Below are positions 50,147 through 60,674 of a DNA stretch of 64,000 bases, piece by piece; the first letter of the stretch is position 1, and every line of letters begins with the position of its first letter. A program made the position numbers and the translations under genes. The notes beneath the pieces were generated by a model. The model had not been told where the DNA came from, searched no databases, and saw nothing but the letters and a program-made list of their open reading frames with translations. Source of the stretch: Streptomyces qinzhouensis (GTDB taxonomy: Bacteria > Actinomycetota > Actinomycetes > Streptomycetales > Streptomycetaceae); the NCBI RefSeq assembly GCF_007856155.1, contig NZ_CP042266.1:3224001-3288000 (forward strand). Direction: 5' to 3'.

Positions 50147-50376
50147 GGCTTCAGCATGCCCGCGTCGTGCACGTCACACCGGGGGGAAACCCGGGGAAAC
50201 GTCCCAGGTGAGGCCATTAGGGTCGTTGGACTCTTGGCAAAGCCTTGACGGAGCGCCCAAAGTGATCGCCAACTCTCCTATAGTGACGACCACTTGATCA
50301 GGAACCTTCGGCTCCAGTTCTGCCCCCGCCACCCCTCGGAAGGCAAACACTCGATGACCGGCACCGCTCCCCGCCG

Positions 50377-50991
50377 ATGACCCGCGCCCCGCGCACGGTC
50401 GCTCCGGAGGACACCACGGCGGACTCCCTGAGGACCGCCGAGAACGCGCTGAAGATCGTCGTCGTCGGCGGCTTCGGGGTGGGCAAGACGACGATGGTCC
50501 GTTCCGTCAGCGAGATCCGTCCGCTGCATACGGAGGAGACCATGAGTCCGGCGGGCCGGCTGCTCGACGACCCCAGCCGGGTCTCCGCCCGCAAGAACGC
50601 CACGACGGTGGCGTTCGACTTCGGGCGGATCACCATCGACGAACGTGCCGTGCTCTATCTCTTCGGCGCCCCCGGGCAGGAGCGCTTCTGGTTCCTGTGG
50701 GAACGGATGCTGTCGGGGACCATCGGCGCGGTCGTCCTGGTCGACACCCGCCGGCTGCCCGAGGCCTGGTACGCGCTGGACCGGCTGGAGCATCACGGGG
50801 TGCCGTTCATCGTCGCCGTCAACGACTTCGGCGGACCGTTCCACACCGACGCCCAGATCCGGCAGGCGCTCGCGCTGGACGCCGATGTGCCGATGGTGGA
50901 GTTCGACGCCCGGGACCATTCGTCCAGCAAGTTCGTCCTGATCGCCCTCGTAGAACATCTTTACGATCTCGCCCTGCACCGGAAGACGTGA
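50377..50991 (+). CDS. Cvn/Roc-type small GTPase (CvnD-like), lone
   Basis: 204-residue GTP-binding protein. P-loop VVGGFGVGKTTMVR (30-42), switch-2 FGAPGQERFWFLWERM near 94 and the base-recognition region VNDFGGP near 150 (NxxG in place of NKxD), as in the conservon D proteins. These act with a sensor kinase (A), roadblock (B) and DUF742 (C) protein, none of which is adjacent. The ATG at 50377 overlaps the end of an 8-codon frame (MTGTAPRR-stop, 50354-50380), possibly a coupling leader or cvnC remnant. Confidence 0.85.
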   Translation: MTRAPRTVAPEDTTADSLRTAENALKIVVVGGFGVGKTTMVRSVSEIRPLHTEETMSPAGRLLDDPSRVSARKNATTVAFDFGRITIDERAVLYLFGAPGQERFWFLWERMLSGTIGAVVLVDTRRLPEAWYALDRLEHHGVPFIVAVNDFGGPFHTDAQIRQALALDADVPMVEFDARDHSSSKFVLIALVEHLYDLALHRKT

Positions 50992-52203
<1,212 letters not shown>

Positions 52204-52227
52204 CGGACGGTTTTTTCAGCGGTACGA

Positions 52228-52275
52228 GTACGGGGAGGGGCCCGGCGGATTCGTCCGCCGGGCCCCTCCCCGTAC
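52228..52275. terminator. 22-bp perfect stem with TTCG loop, bidirectional
   Basis: Starts GTACGGGGAGGGGCCCGGCG and closes on a TTCG tetraloop. It lies between convergent serC and the ABC-2 permease gene. TTTTTT is just upstream of the stem. Confidence 0.85.
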
Positions 52276-52292
52276 CCCCGGGTCCGCGGAGC

Positions 52293-53183
52293 TCACCGGC
52301 TCAGCTTCTGGAAGCGGCGTACCGCCAGCGGCAGGAAGACCGCGGTCAGGATCAGCGGCCACGCCACCGCCATCAGCACCGCGTTCTCCTGGATCCAGCT
52401 TCCGTCACTGGCGACCGGGTTGCCGAAGAGTTCACGGGTCGCGCCGGCCGTGGACGAGATCGGGTTCCAGGCCGCGACGGTGCCCAGCCAGTCGGGCATC
52501 GACGAGGTCGGGACGAAGATGCTGGAGACCATCGTCAGCGGGAACGCCACCGCGTACAGTCCGCCGGCCGCCTCCTGGTTGGGGACGATGAGCCCGAGCC
52601 ACACTCCGATCCAGATCAGCGAGAACCGCAGCAGTATCAGCAGGGCGAACCCGCCGACCGTGCCGAGGAAGCCGCCGTCGGAGCGCCAGCCGATGAGCAC
52701 CGCCGTCAGGGCGAGGATCGACAGTTCGGCGACGGCGACGATGATGTCGGTGACCCCGCGGCCGGAGACCACGGCCGACGGCGCCATCGGCATCGAGCGG
52801 AAGCGGTCGATGACGCCCTTGGTGGAGTCGGCGACCACGGTGATCGCGGTGCTCATGAAGCCGAAGGCCATCGTCATCACGAACATGCCGGGCATCAGAT
52901 AGTCGCGGTAGTCGCCGCCGGGGGACTTCATCGCCCCGCCGAAGACATAGGCGTAGAGCAGGACGGAGAGGATCGGGAAGCCGAGCTGCCACACGATGTT
53001 GATGGGCTGGCGCTGGTAGTGGGTGAGCCCGCGGCGCACCACGTTCCAGCTGTCCATGACCGCCCAGTAGAGGCGGCGCTCACCGCCGTCGGCGTGCACG
53101 GTCAGATCGATCCGCCCGGCCGTCGCGGGGGCCGCGGTCCCGGTCTCGCGAGGGCCCTGGGTCGTCACCGCGGTGTCGCTCAT
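52293..53183 (-). CDS. ABC-2 transporter permease (DrrB-like)
   Basis: 296 residues, six TM segments ([60 protein letters not shown]). [16 protein letters not shown] near 128 is the DrrB-family signature that contacts the ATPase. Its GTG/ATG start overlaps the ATPase stop. Probably exports a drug or lipid under the control of the divergent TetR. Confidence 0.9.
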   Translation of the reverse strand: MSDTAVTTQGPRETGTAAPATAGRIDLTVHADGGERRLYWAVMDSWNVVRRGLTHYQRQPINIVWQLGFPILSVLLYAYVFGGAMKSPGGDYRDYLMPGMFVMTMAFGFMSTAITVVADSTKGVIDRFRSMPMAPSAVVSGRGVTDIIVAVAELSILALTAVLIGWRSDGGFLGTVGGFALLILLRFSLIWIGVWLGLIVPNQEAAGGLYAVAFPLTMVSSIFVPTSSMPDWLGTVAAWNPISSTAGATRELFGNPVASDGSWIQENAVLMAVAWPLILTAVFLPLAVRRFQKLSR

Positions 53184-54217
53184 GCCGCCACCTCTTCTTT
53201 CTTCCTGCCGCTGCTCTGCTGCTGGTCGTCGCCGGAGCCGGTCTCGGTGCGATGGCCGGTGAGCCGGAGGAAGACGTCGTCGAGGCTGGGTCTGCGCAGG
53301 CCGATGTCCTCGACGGCGACGCCCTGGTCCTGGAGGGTGCGGGCGACCGCGGTCAGCGCGGCGACCCGGTCGGCGACGACGGCGTGCACCCGCAGCTCGT
53401 GGTCGTCCACCTCCGGGGTGCCGGCCGCGACCCTGGCCACCGCCTGCACGGCGGCGTGCAGCTCCGTACGGTCCGCTACGACGACCTCGACCCGGTCACC
53501 GCCGACGGTGCTCTTCAGCCCGTCCGGGGTGTCGTCGGCGATCGCCCGGCCGCTGTCGATCACCGTGATCCGGGAGGCGAGCTTGTCGGCCTCCTCCAGA
53601 TACTGGGTGGTCAGCAGGACCGTGGTGCCCTCGGCGACCAGCGTCCTGACGGTCTCCCACACCTCCCCGCGGCCGCGCGGGTCGAGACCGGTCGTCGGCT
53701 CGTCGAGGAAGAGCACCTCCGGGCGGAGGATCATCGACGCCGCGAGGTCGAGCCTGCGGCGCATACCGCCGCTGTAGGTCCCCGCGCCCTTGTCGGCCGC
53801 CGCCGCGAGATCGAACTGCTCCAGCAGCTCGGCCGCCCGCAGACTCGCCCGGCGCCCGCCGAGGTGGAAGAGCCGGCCGAACATCTCCAGGTTCTGGCGG
53901 CCGGTCATGACCTCGTCCACGGCCGCGTACTGGCCGGTGAGCCCGATCCGGCGGCGGACGCCGCGCGGATCGCGGACCACGTCGATCCCGGCGACCTCGG
54001 CCCGGCCGGAGTCGAACTTCAGCAGCGTCGCCAGCGCCCGGACCGCGGTGGTCTTCCCGGCGCCGTTGGGGCCGAGGACGCCATGGACGGTGCCCCGGCG
54101 CACGGCCAGGTCGAGCCCGTCCAGGGCGCGCTTCTCGCCGTACTTCTTGTGCAGGCCTTCGGCGCGGATCGCGTACTCGCCGCGCTCACCGCGCTCACCG
54201 GGTGCGTTCACACTCAC
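53180..54217 (-). CDS. ABC transporter ATP-binding protein (DrrA-like)
   Basis: 345 residues from the GTG at 54217, chosen because GGAGGG sits 4-5 nt before it; an ATG at 54229 is the alternative. Walker [10 protein letters not shown] near 48, signature [12 protein letters not shown] near 140, Walker [12 protein letters not shown] near 165. The C-terminal DrrA-type domain ends with [16 protein letters not shown], the CREEM-like motif of this class. Operon with the downstream permease. Divergent TetR gene and a twin palindrome upstream suggest substrate-inducible expression. Confidence 0.9.
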   Translation of the reverse strand: MSVNAPGERGERGEYAIRAEGLHKKYGEKRALDGLDLAVRRGTVHGVLGPNGAGKTTAVRALATLLKFDSGRAEVAGIDVVRDPRGVRRRIGLTGQYAAVDEVMTGRQNLEMFGRLFHLGGRRASLRAAELLEQFDLAAAADKGAGTYSGGMRRRLDLAASMILRPEVLFLDEPTTGLDPRGRGEVWETVRTLVAEGTTVLLTTQYLEEADKLASRITVIDSGRAIADDTPDGLKSTVGGDRVEVVVADRTELHAAVQAVARVAAGTPEVDDHELRVHAVVADRVAALTAVARTLQDQGVAVEDIGLRRPSLDDVFLRLTGHRTETGSGDDQQQSSGRKKEEVAA

Positions 54218-54272
54218 TTTTCCCTCCATCACTGTCACGGAACGACGGCCGCGAAGCCCCGCCCACCGCAAT

Positions 54273-54310
54273 TGAGTACAGTGTACCCACAAATAGGTAC
54301 GCCGTACTCA
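54273..54310. promoter_or_regulatory. twin TetR-type operator, GTACAGTGTAC and GTACGCCGTAC
   Basis: Two GTAC-N3-GTAC dyads at 54276-54286 and 54297-54307, 21 bp between centres, inside a larger imperfect palindrome from TGAGTAC to GTACTCA. It lies between the ABC exporter operon and tetR, at lower GC, as expected for overlapping promoters bound by two TetR dimers. Confidence 0.7.
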
Positions 54311-54389
54311 GTTTTTTCGGAGGCGGGCCGGGGACAGGGTGGGGGCAGGCCCGCGGCGGGGTCCTGAGCGGGAGGAATAAGGTGAACTC

Positions 54390-55196
54390 ATGACGACCGA
54401 GACGACCGGCAGCGGCGATATCGCCCGCACCCTGGAGCTCATGTGGGGCCTGGGCGAGAAGCCCACCAGGGGGCCCAAGCCGGGGCTCACGCTCGACGCG
54501 ATCGTGAGCAAGGCGATCGAGGTCGCCGACACGGAGGGCCTCGCCGCGGCCTCCATGCGCCGGATCGCCAATGAGCTGGGCACCGGCACGATGTCCCTCT
54601 ACCGGTACGTCCCCGGCAAGGCCGAGCTACTGGACCTGATGCTGGACAAGGTCTGCGACCCCGGAGACCCCTGCGCCACGGACGGCGAGACACCGGACTG
54701 GCGCCCCGCGCTGGCGGATATGGCGCGCGGCTTCCTGGAACTGCACCAGAGGCATCCGTGGCTGCTCCGGATCAACCAGGCGCGGACGGTGCTGGGCCCC
54801 AGCACCATCAGCAGTCTGGAGGCCGCCCTCGCCGTGCTCCGCGGTATGTCGCTGACCGACACCGAGAAGATCTCGGTGATCATCTCTGTGCAGAGTCTGG
54901 CCGCGGGGGTCGCCCGGATGGCGGCCGACGCGGAGGAGGCGGTCGAGCAGACCGGTCTGAGCCATGCCGACTTCTGGAGCGCCCAGGAGCCGTTCCTCGC
55001 GGGCGCGATGCACAGCGGCAAATTCCCGCTGGTCGCCGGGTTGGGCGAGGACACGTTCACCCAGGAGTTCGACCATCTGGATTTCGGCGTCCAGCGTCTG
55101 ATCGCCGGCCTCGACGCGCTGGTACGCGAACGCGAGGCCTCGGGCTGGCGCAATCCGTCGGCCGGCAGGTGCGACGCCACCGACGACTCCCCCTGA
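54390..55196 (+). CDS. TetR-family regulator (TetR/AcrR with C-terminal domain)
   Basis: 268 residues. HTH in residues ~30-80 (LDAIVSKAIEVADTEGLAAA; MRRIANELGTGTMSLYRYVP). The ligand domain is of the TetR_C class (FLELHQRHPWLLRINQARTV). Divergent from the DrrAB-like exporter, its probable target and inducer exporter. ATG at 54390 behind GGAGGAATAAGG. Confidence 0.9.
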   Translation: MTTETTGSGDIARTLELMWGLGEKPTRGPKPGLTLDAIVSKAIEVADTEGLAAASMRRIANELGTGTMSLYRYVPGKAELLDLMLDKVCDPGDPCATDGETPDWRPALADMARGFLELHQRHPWLLRINQARTVLGPSTISSLEAALAVLRGMSLTDTEKISVIISVQSLAAGVARMAADAEEAVEQTGLSHADFWSAQEPFLAGAMHSGKFPLVAGLGEDTFTQEFDHLDFGVQRLIAGLDALVREREASGWRNPSAGRCDATDDSP

Positions 55197-55308
55197 CCCG
55201 CGCCACACCCGCCGCCGGGCCCGCCCGGCCCGCAGGAAACGGCGGCCCCGGACGACCACGCCGCGCCGGTCGGGGCCGGGGTGGGAGCCGTACCGGCGAG
55301 GCACGGCA

Positions 55309-55370
55309 CCGGACCGCACCGCACCGCACCGGACCGGACCGGACCGGACCGGACCGGACCGGAAACCCCA
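55309..55370. repeat. pentanucleotide microsatellite ACCGC/ACCGG
   Basis: Run of (ACCGC)n then (ACCGG)n covering ~60 bp between the TetR gene and the beta-propeller gene. Likely polymerase slippage; no gene. Confidence 0.8.
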
Positions 55371-55404
55371 CCGGAACCGCGCCGGAGGCGTCCGGCGTCC
55401 GGCC

Positions 55405-56448
55405 TCAGGCTCTACGACGGAACAGGCGCTTCACCAGCAGCAGAGCCGCCAACGCACCCGCGCCGACCACCACCGCGGTCGTGAGGTCGACGGACTCGTC
55501 CCCCTCCGAGCCGCCCCCGTCCGCCGAGGCCGAACCGCCGCCCTTCGACGACGCCTCGCCCCCGCCGGGCGCGGGCCCCGCGCCCCGGCCCGCGTCCTTG
55601 AGGTCCACCCGCCGCACCTCGGCGCCCTGCCCTTCCGAGCCGAACATCAGCGCCTTGCCGTCGGCGGTGTAGGACACACCCTCCGACTGCACCTGCATCG
55701 GCCCCTTGACCCGGTCGTCGGCGCCGAGCCGGCCCTGCGCCGTCCAGGCGTACCCCCGGGCGGAGAAGTAGGAACGGAACACCACCCGCTTCCCGTCGGG
55801 CGAGAACGCGCCGTCCGTCACCCACGGCAGGTCCTTCGCGATCCGCCGGAAGACATTGGTACCGGAGCTGTTCAGCTTCGCCGGGGCCTCGTACAGCCCG
55901 CCGCCGTCCTCGTTCTTCGAGGCGATGTAGACCCGGCCGGTCTTGGGGTGGACCATCAGCGCCTCGGCGTCGCGCGGCCCGTCGTCGTATTTCACCGTGT
56001 ACTGCGTGGCCCGCACGGTGGCGTCCCGCAACCGCGCGGGCTCGGGGAAGCTGTAGATCCACACATGCTTCCAGGTGCCGTTCTTGTTGTCGCCGATATC
56101 GCCGACGTACACCTTTCCGTCGGGGCCGACGGAGATCGCCTCCATATCGCGGGGCGTCCCGACGCCCTTCATGGTCACCGTCGCCACGGTCTTCCCCGTA
56201 CGCGAGTCGACGGCGAAGACTCTCGGCTGGTCCTGGTCGTTGTGAGTCCAGTAGATCCCGGGGTGGGCCCGGCTCGCCGCCAGTCCGCTGGACTCGGTGA
56301 TGCGGTCGTCCTGGAACGAGAAGTTCGAGTCGGGCCCGTCGGCGGCGGCCGGGGCGGCGGCGGCCAGGGCGAGCACGGGCGCCAGCGCGAGGGCGGCGGC
56401 AACGGTGGCGCCGGAGGCGGCGAAGGAGACGTACGGGAACGAACGCAT
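55405..56448 (-). CDS. secreted/anchored beta-propeller-like protein
   Basis: 347 residues. Signal peptide (hydrophobic SGATVAAALALAPVLALAAA, AxA near 36), then a propeller-like domain (DRITESSGLAASRAHPGIYW; GVGTPRDMEAISVGPDGKVY; DAEALMVHPKTGRVYIASKN) with DGPRDAEAL/NDQD-type acidic turns. A Gly/Ser-rich linker and a C-terminal TM helix with RRRA stop-transfer end follow (near 320-347), so it is membrane-anchored outside. No LPxTG sortase motif. Function unknown. Confidence 0.78.
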   Translation of the reverse strand: MRSFPYVSFAASGATVAAALALAPVLALAAAAPAAADGPDSNFSFQDDRITESSGLAASRAHPGIYWTHNDQDQPRVFAVDSRTGKTVATVTMKGVGTPRDMEAISVGPDGKVYVGDIGDNKNGTWKHVWIYSFPEPARLRDATVRATQYTVKYDDGPRDAEALMVHPKTGRVYIASKNEDGGGLYEAPAKLNSSGTNVFRRIAKDLPWVTDGAFSPDGKRVVFRSYFSARGYAWTAQGRLGADDRVKGPMQVQSEGVSYTADGKALMFGSEGQGAEVRRVDLKDAGRGAGPAPGGGEASSKGGGSASADGGGSEGDESVDLTTAVVVGAGALAALLLVKRLFRRRA

Positions 56449-56615
56449 GACACCAGCCTGCCATCCCGGCCGTAAAGCATCCGTGACCTGTGGATAACTC
56501 CGCCCGGCCGAAGGCCTACGGGGGGGGTGGACCAGGATGAGAACCCCGGAGGCGAGCCGGGTACGGCTGGAGGGGGCGGGGAGAACATCCCCCGCCCCCT
56601 CCACCACGGCAAGCG

Positions 56616-58172
56616 TCAGTCGCCCTGGAAGGTCCTCGCGTACGTGACCCGGTCCAGCTTGTAGTACTCGGCGACGCACTGCGCGGGCCAGGCGCGGGTC
56701 CCGTTCCTGCTGTACGGCTCCAGCATCCGGGAGATCTTCGTCGGGGTGTACGGCATGACCTTCTCGCCCCGGGCCGCGCCTTCGCGCAGATACGTGTCCT
56801 GGCGGTCCCACTGCACCGCCCGGGCCCGCATATCGTCCCCGAGCCTCAGCACTCCGGAGGCGAGGGAGCCGACGGTGACGGCGCAGACCGCGGCGGCGAG
56901 CGCCACGGCCAGGGTCCCGTTCCGCCGGGAAGCGGCAACAGCCGTACCGTCCGCCGGAGCCGTCTCCGTACCCGCCGTAAACCGCCGGCTCAACCAGCGG
57001 CCGAGGAACGCGCCCGCCGCGACCAGCAGGAACGCCCACAGCAGCAGATAGTCGTTCCAGGTCCGCTCGGTGGTGACGACCTTGTGGCCGAAGACCGGAT
57101 AGGTGATGACCGTGCACAGGTAGCCGGCGATCAGGAACGCGGCCGCGCCCAGGCCCAGCAGGACCCCGGGGCGGACCGGGCGCAGCACCCGGGGCGCCTC
57201 CGGGTCGCGCCGGGCCAGCAGCCCGATCACCACGCCCGCGGCGACCGCCCCGACGTACTGCCAGGTCGTCACGACGGTGCCGAGGATCTCGGCGAAGCCC
57301 TTCGCCGAACCCCAGAGCGATTCCGGCGCGAGCATCGACACATTCTCCGCGCCGAAGCGGCTGCGGCGGTTGCGGGAGCCCGGGGAGGTCACCAGGATGA
57401 TCGTCCCGATGGCGATGCCGCCCATGCCCGCCAGCGCCCAGATCCGCGCCGGGCGCCGGTAGCGCTCGACGAGGAGAAGCCCGGCGAAGAGGACGACGCC
57501 GGAGAGGACGACGAGCGCGACGACCGACGCCTCCTCGGAGAGGGTGCCCATGAAGACGCCCGCGAGGACGACCACGACGAGGGCCGCGATCTCACCGCGG
57601 CGGCCGCGCGCCCGCAGCAGCGGGACCGCGGCGGCGGCGGCGAGCACCGGGGCGAGGGTGTGCGAGACGGAGGCGGCGGGCCAGTAGAAGGTCTTGTACG
57701 TGTTCGGGGTGGCGAACAGGAAGACCGCGGTGATCATCCCGGCGGCCAGCAGCGGCACTCCGCGCGGCACCCGGGTCCCGGTCCGGCGCAGCAGGGTCGC
57801 CGTGACCGCCCAGAGCAGCAGGAGCATGAGGGCGCCGCTGATCGGCCCGTACCACTGGTGTCCGGCGACGGGGAACTTCGTATAGGCGCCGACGAGGATG
57901 CCGTTGGCTACCCGGCCGTTGTCGGTGAAGTAGAAGGTGTGGACCAGGCCCCACATGCCGTCCTCGCGGACGTCCGGGAGGAAGCACCATTCGTCGGCGC
58001 TGGGCCGGACATGGCGGCCGAACCACATGGCGAGGGCGAGCAGTCCGAGGGGCAGTGCGGCGAGGGCGAGCGGCCAGTAGTCGGCCGGGCCCTTCTTCTT
58101 CCCGGGGCCCCCGGACTCCGGCGCGGGCGCGTCGTCGGGCGGCGGGGTGGGGAGGTCGATGCTGGTGGCCAA
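56616..58172 (-). CDS. polytopic membrane protein (DUF6056-like)
   Basis: 518 residues from a TTG at 58172, two bases after the glycosyltransferase stop (GAGAGG upstream). About 11-12 TM segments. The first periplasmic loop is PSADEWCFLPDVREDGMWGL, then YFTDNGRVANG. The pattern resembles GT-C-type or O-antigen-related membrane proteins that use polyprenyl-phosphate sugars. Coupling to a GtrB-like glycosyltransferase supports a cell-surface glycosylation role (inference). Confidence 0.72.
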   Translation of the reverse strand: MATSIDLPTPPPDDAPAPESGGPGKKKGPADYWPLALAALPLGLLALAMWFGRHVRPSADEWCFLPDVREDGMWGLVHTFYFTDNGRVANGILVGAYTKFPVAGHQWYGPISGALMLLLLWAVTATLLRRTGTRVPRGVPLLAAGMITAVFLFATPNTYKTFYWPAASVSHTLAPVLAAAAAVPLLRARGRRGEIAALVVVVLAGVFMGTLSEEASVVALVVLSGVVLFAGLLLVERYRRPARIWALAGMGGIAIGTIILVTSPGSRNRRSRFGAENVSMLAPESLWGSAKGFAEILGTVVTTWQYVGAVAAGVVIGLLARRDPEAPRVLRPVRPGVLLGLGAAAFLIAGYLCTVITYPVFGHKVVTTERTWNDYLLLWAFLLVAAGAFLGRWLSRRFTAGTETAPADGTAVAASRRNGTLAVALAAAVCAVTVGSLASGVLRLGDDMRARAVQWDRQDTYLREGAARGEKVMPYTPTKISRMLEPYSRNGTRAWPAQCVAEYYKLDRVTYARTFQGD

Positions 58173-58174
58173 GG

Positions 58175-59197
58175 TCAGCGCTGCCTCTCGCGCAACCCGG
58201 CGGCGGCCGTGGCCTTGGGGGTGATGGGCATGGTGGTCTCGTCCGTCTCCCGGATCACGTAGTGGGGCCTGCGCTTGGACTCGTGGTAGATCCGCCCCAC
58301 ATATTCGCCGATCACCCCGAGGGTGGCGATCTGGATGCCGCCGAGTCCGACCATCGCGGCGATCAGGGTGGCGTAGCCGGGGGTGTCGACGCCGCTGACG
58401 AGCACATTGACGACGATCCACACGGCGTAGACCAGGGCGGAGAGCACCAGCCACAGCCCGGTGTGGATGGCCAGGCGCAGCGGGCGGCTGTTGAAGGAGA
58501 GCAGTCCGTCGATGCCGTAGTTGATCAGCCGGCGCCCGCCCCACTTGGACGATCCGGCCGCGCGTTCGACGTTCTCGTAGGTGAAGGTGACGGTGTCGAA
58601 GCCGATCCACGAGAACAGGCCTTTGGAGAAGCGGTTGCTCTCGGGGAGCGTCAGCAGCGCGTTGACGGCCCGGCGGGACAGCAGCCGGAAGTCTCCGGCG
58701 CCGTCGATGACCTCGACGTCCATCGCCCGGCGCACCAGCCGGTAGTAGGCCTGGCTGAACGCGCTCCGGATCAGCCCTTCGCCGGCGCGGTCGCGCTGGG
58801 CGATCACCTGGTCATAACCGTGGCTGTGGAGCTCCAGCATCCGGGGGATCAGCTCCGGCGGGTGCTGGAGGTCGGCGTCCATGATGACGACGGCGTCGCC
58901 CTGGGCCATGTGCAGCCCGGCCAGCATCGCGGACTCCTTGCCGAAGTTGCGGCTGAAGGAGGTGTAGCGGGCCCGGGGGTCCGTCTCGGCGAGCGTTCTC
59001 AGCCGCTCCCGGGTGCCGTCGGTGCTGCCGTCGTCGACGTAGCAGATCTCGTACGTGTCGCGGCCGGCCGCGGGGCCGGCGTCGCCGGGACGCCCGGGGA
59101 AGAGGGCGGCATCCAGCGTTTCGACGAGCGTGGTGTGAAAGGTCTCGATCACCTCGTTCTCGTTGTAACACGGAACGACGATGGAGATCTTGGGCAT
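58175..59197 (-). CDS. GT2 glycosyltransferase, GtrB/dolichol-P-mannose synthase-like
   Basis: 340 residues. GT-A domain: [18 protein letters not shown] at the start, [19 protein letters not shown] (DxD-like DAD) near 97 and [15 protein letters not shown] near 170. Two C-terminal TM helices ([40 protein letters not shown]). It likely transfers a sugar to polyprenyl phosphate for use by the coupled membrane protein. A Crp-like site lies 75 bp upstream. Confidence 0.88.
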   Translation of the reverse strand: MPKISIVVPCYNENEVIETFHTTLVETLDAALFPGRPGDAGPAAGRDTYEICYVDDGSTDGTRERLRTLAETDPRARYTSFSRNFGKESAMLAGLHMAQGDAVVIMDADLQHPPELIPRMLELHSHGYDQVIAQRDRAGEGLIRSAFSQAYYRLVRRAMDVEVIDGAGDFRLLSRRAVNALLTLPESNRFSKGLFSWIGFDTVTFTYENVERAAGSSKWGGRRLINYGIDGLLSFNSRPLRLAIHTGLWLVLSALVYAVWIVVNVLVSGVDTPGYATLIAAMVGLGGIQIATLGVIGEYVGRIYHESKRRPHYVIRETDETTMPITPKATAAAGLRERQR

Positions 59198-59503
59198 CGG
59201 AAAACGGCTTCTCTCGTCGGCTGTCGGGCAGTCAGAGCCTTTCCGCGGAGTTCCGGTTGGCTCCGTTAACTGTGGCGTAGGTCACAGTCACACAGCGGCG
59301 GGCGCCCAGGATCGCGAGATTCGCCCTGCTCCGTCAATCCGAGGACCACCCGTGCGTCCAACGGTGCGGCGTGATGGCAGGTCACGGCGGTGAGGCCGGG
59401 AGCGACCGGTTCGGCGGACCGGTGTACTCCCCCGGGGTGTCCCGTTCGCCCCCGGTCCGAAATCCCTTGCTTCGGACGAGCTCCGGCGGACTATCTATGA
59501 ACC
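59198..59503. other. divergent promoter region, glycosyltransferase / aldo-keto reductase
   Basis: No gene seen. It contains GTGGCGTAGGTCAC at 59272-59285, which fits the Streptomyces Crp pattern GTG-N6-GNCAC. A low-GC GTTAACTGTG precedes it. Confidence 0.5.
59272..59285. promoter_or_regulatory. candidate Crp site GTGGCGTAGGTCAC
   Basis: Matches GTG-N6-GNCAC and, with flanks, TGTG-N8-CACA. It sits 75 bp before the glycosyltransferase start. Single sites of this length occur by chance, so support is moderate. Confidence 0.4.
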
Positions 59504-60502
59504 ATGGAGTACACACAGCTCGGACGGACCGGCCTCAAGGTGAGCAGGATCGTCCTCGGGACGATGAACTTCGGCCCCACCACGACCGAGGCCGACAGCC
59601 ACACGATCATGGACAGCGCGCTCGACGCGGGCGTCAACTTCTTCGACACGGCCAATACCTACGGCGGTCCCGGCGAGCGGGGCCTGACCGAGGCGATCGT
59701 CGGCAAGTGGCTCGCGAAGGGCGGCGGGCGGCGCGACAAGGTGGTCCTGGCCACCAAGGTGTACGGCGCCGTGCACAACGAGGACGGCCCGGTCTGGCCC
59801 AACCACGACAAGCTCTCCGCGTACGGCATCCGCCGCGCGGTCGAGGCGAGCCTGAAGCGCCTCGGCACCGACCACATCGACCTCTACCAGTTCCATCACA
59901 TCGACCGGCACACCCCGGCCGACGAGATCTGGCAGGCCGTCGACACCCTGATCCAGCAGGGCAAGATCCTCTACGCCGGTTCGTCCAACTTCCCCGGCTG
60001 GAAGATCGCGCAGATGAACGAGGCCGCGACCCGCCGCAACTCCCTGGGCCTGGTCAGCGAGCAGTGCCTCTACAACCTCTTCGAGCGGCGTTCGGAGCTG
60101 GAGGTGATCCCCGCGGCCCAGGAGTACGGCCTCGGCGTCATCCCCTGGTCCCCGCTGCACGGCGGACTGCTCGGCGGGCTGCTCCGCAAGGAGCGGGAGG
60201 GTTCGCTCTCGGCGCGGTACGCCGGCCACGGCGCTTCGGTGCTGGCGGAGCCGGGGGTACGGGAGCGGATCGCGGCGTACGAGGATCTGCTCGACAAGCA
60301 CGGTCTGGAGCCGGGCGAGGTCGCCCTGGCCTGGCTGCTCACCCGCCCGGGGGTCACCGGCCCGATCGTCGGCCCGCGCACCGCCGAGCAGCTCGACAGC
60401 GCCCTGCGGGCGGCGGAGCTGACGCTGGACGAGGAGCTGCTGACGGCGCTGGACGAGCTCTTCCCGCCGGTCGGCGAGGCGCCGGAGTCGTACGCCTGGT
60501 AG
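59504..60502 (+). CDS. aldo/keto reductase
   Basis: 332 residues, NADPH-dependent (beta/alpha)8 barrel. Tetrad: Asp in VNFFDTANTYGG (with Tyr) near 46-51, Lys in KVVLATKVYG near 84, His in YQFHHID near 128. NADPH-binding C-terminal part LLTRPGVTGPIVGPRTAEQL near 285. Closest in style to YajO/Gfo-unrelated AKR12-like proteins; substrate unknown. The ATG at 59504 gives the family MEYTQLGRTGLKVS start. Confidence 0.92.
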   Translation: MEYTQLGRTGLKVSRIVLGTMNFGPTTTEADSHTIMDSALDAGVNFFDTANTYGGPGERGLTEAIVGKWLAKGGGRRDKVVLATKVYGAVHNEDGPVWPNHDKLSAYGIRRAVEASLKRLGTDHIDLYQFHHIDRHTPADEIWQAVDTLIQQGKILYAGSSNFPGWKIAQMNEAATRRNSLGLVSEQCLYNLFERRSELEVIPAAQEYGLGVIPWSPLHGGLLGGLLRKEREGSLSARYAGHGASVLAEPGVRERIAAYEDLLDKHGLEPGEVALAWLLTRPGVTGPIVGPRTAEQLDSALRAAELTLDEELLTALDELFPPVGEAPESYAW

Positions 60503-60562
60503 TACGCGGGGCGGATGCCGCGCGCCGCCCGGGCGTGCGGCGTCCGCCCGTCCGTCTGTCGG

Positions 60563-60652
60563 CTACTGCCCGAGGACGGAGGCCACCGCGATGATCGCGA
60601 ACATGAACACGAGCACACCGGCCATGATCCGGTTCCTGGTCTTGGTTTTCAC
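60563..60652 (-). CDS. 29-residue single-TM peptide
   Basis: GTG at 60652 to TAG: basic start MKTKTRNR, then hydrophobic IMAGVLVFMFAIIAVASVLG, ending in Gln. The positive-inside pattern and TM length fit a small membrane protein. The ribosome site (GTGGG) is weak. It lies between the aldo/keto reductase and ThpR genes, upstream of neither in operon sense. Confidence 0.5.
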   Translation of the reverse strand: MKTKTRNRIMAGVLVFMFAIIAVASVLGQ

Positions 60653-60674
60653 CCCACGAGACTAACCCGGCCCC

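Noticed and set aside
48152..50248. 698-codon plus-strand frame antisense to the FAD/Fe-S gene
   Set aside because: Gly/Ala/Val-rich mirror of the true gene; no motif or ribosome site.
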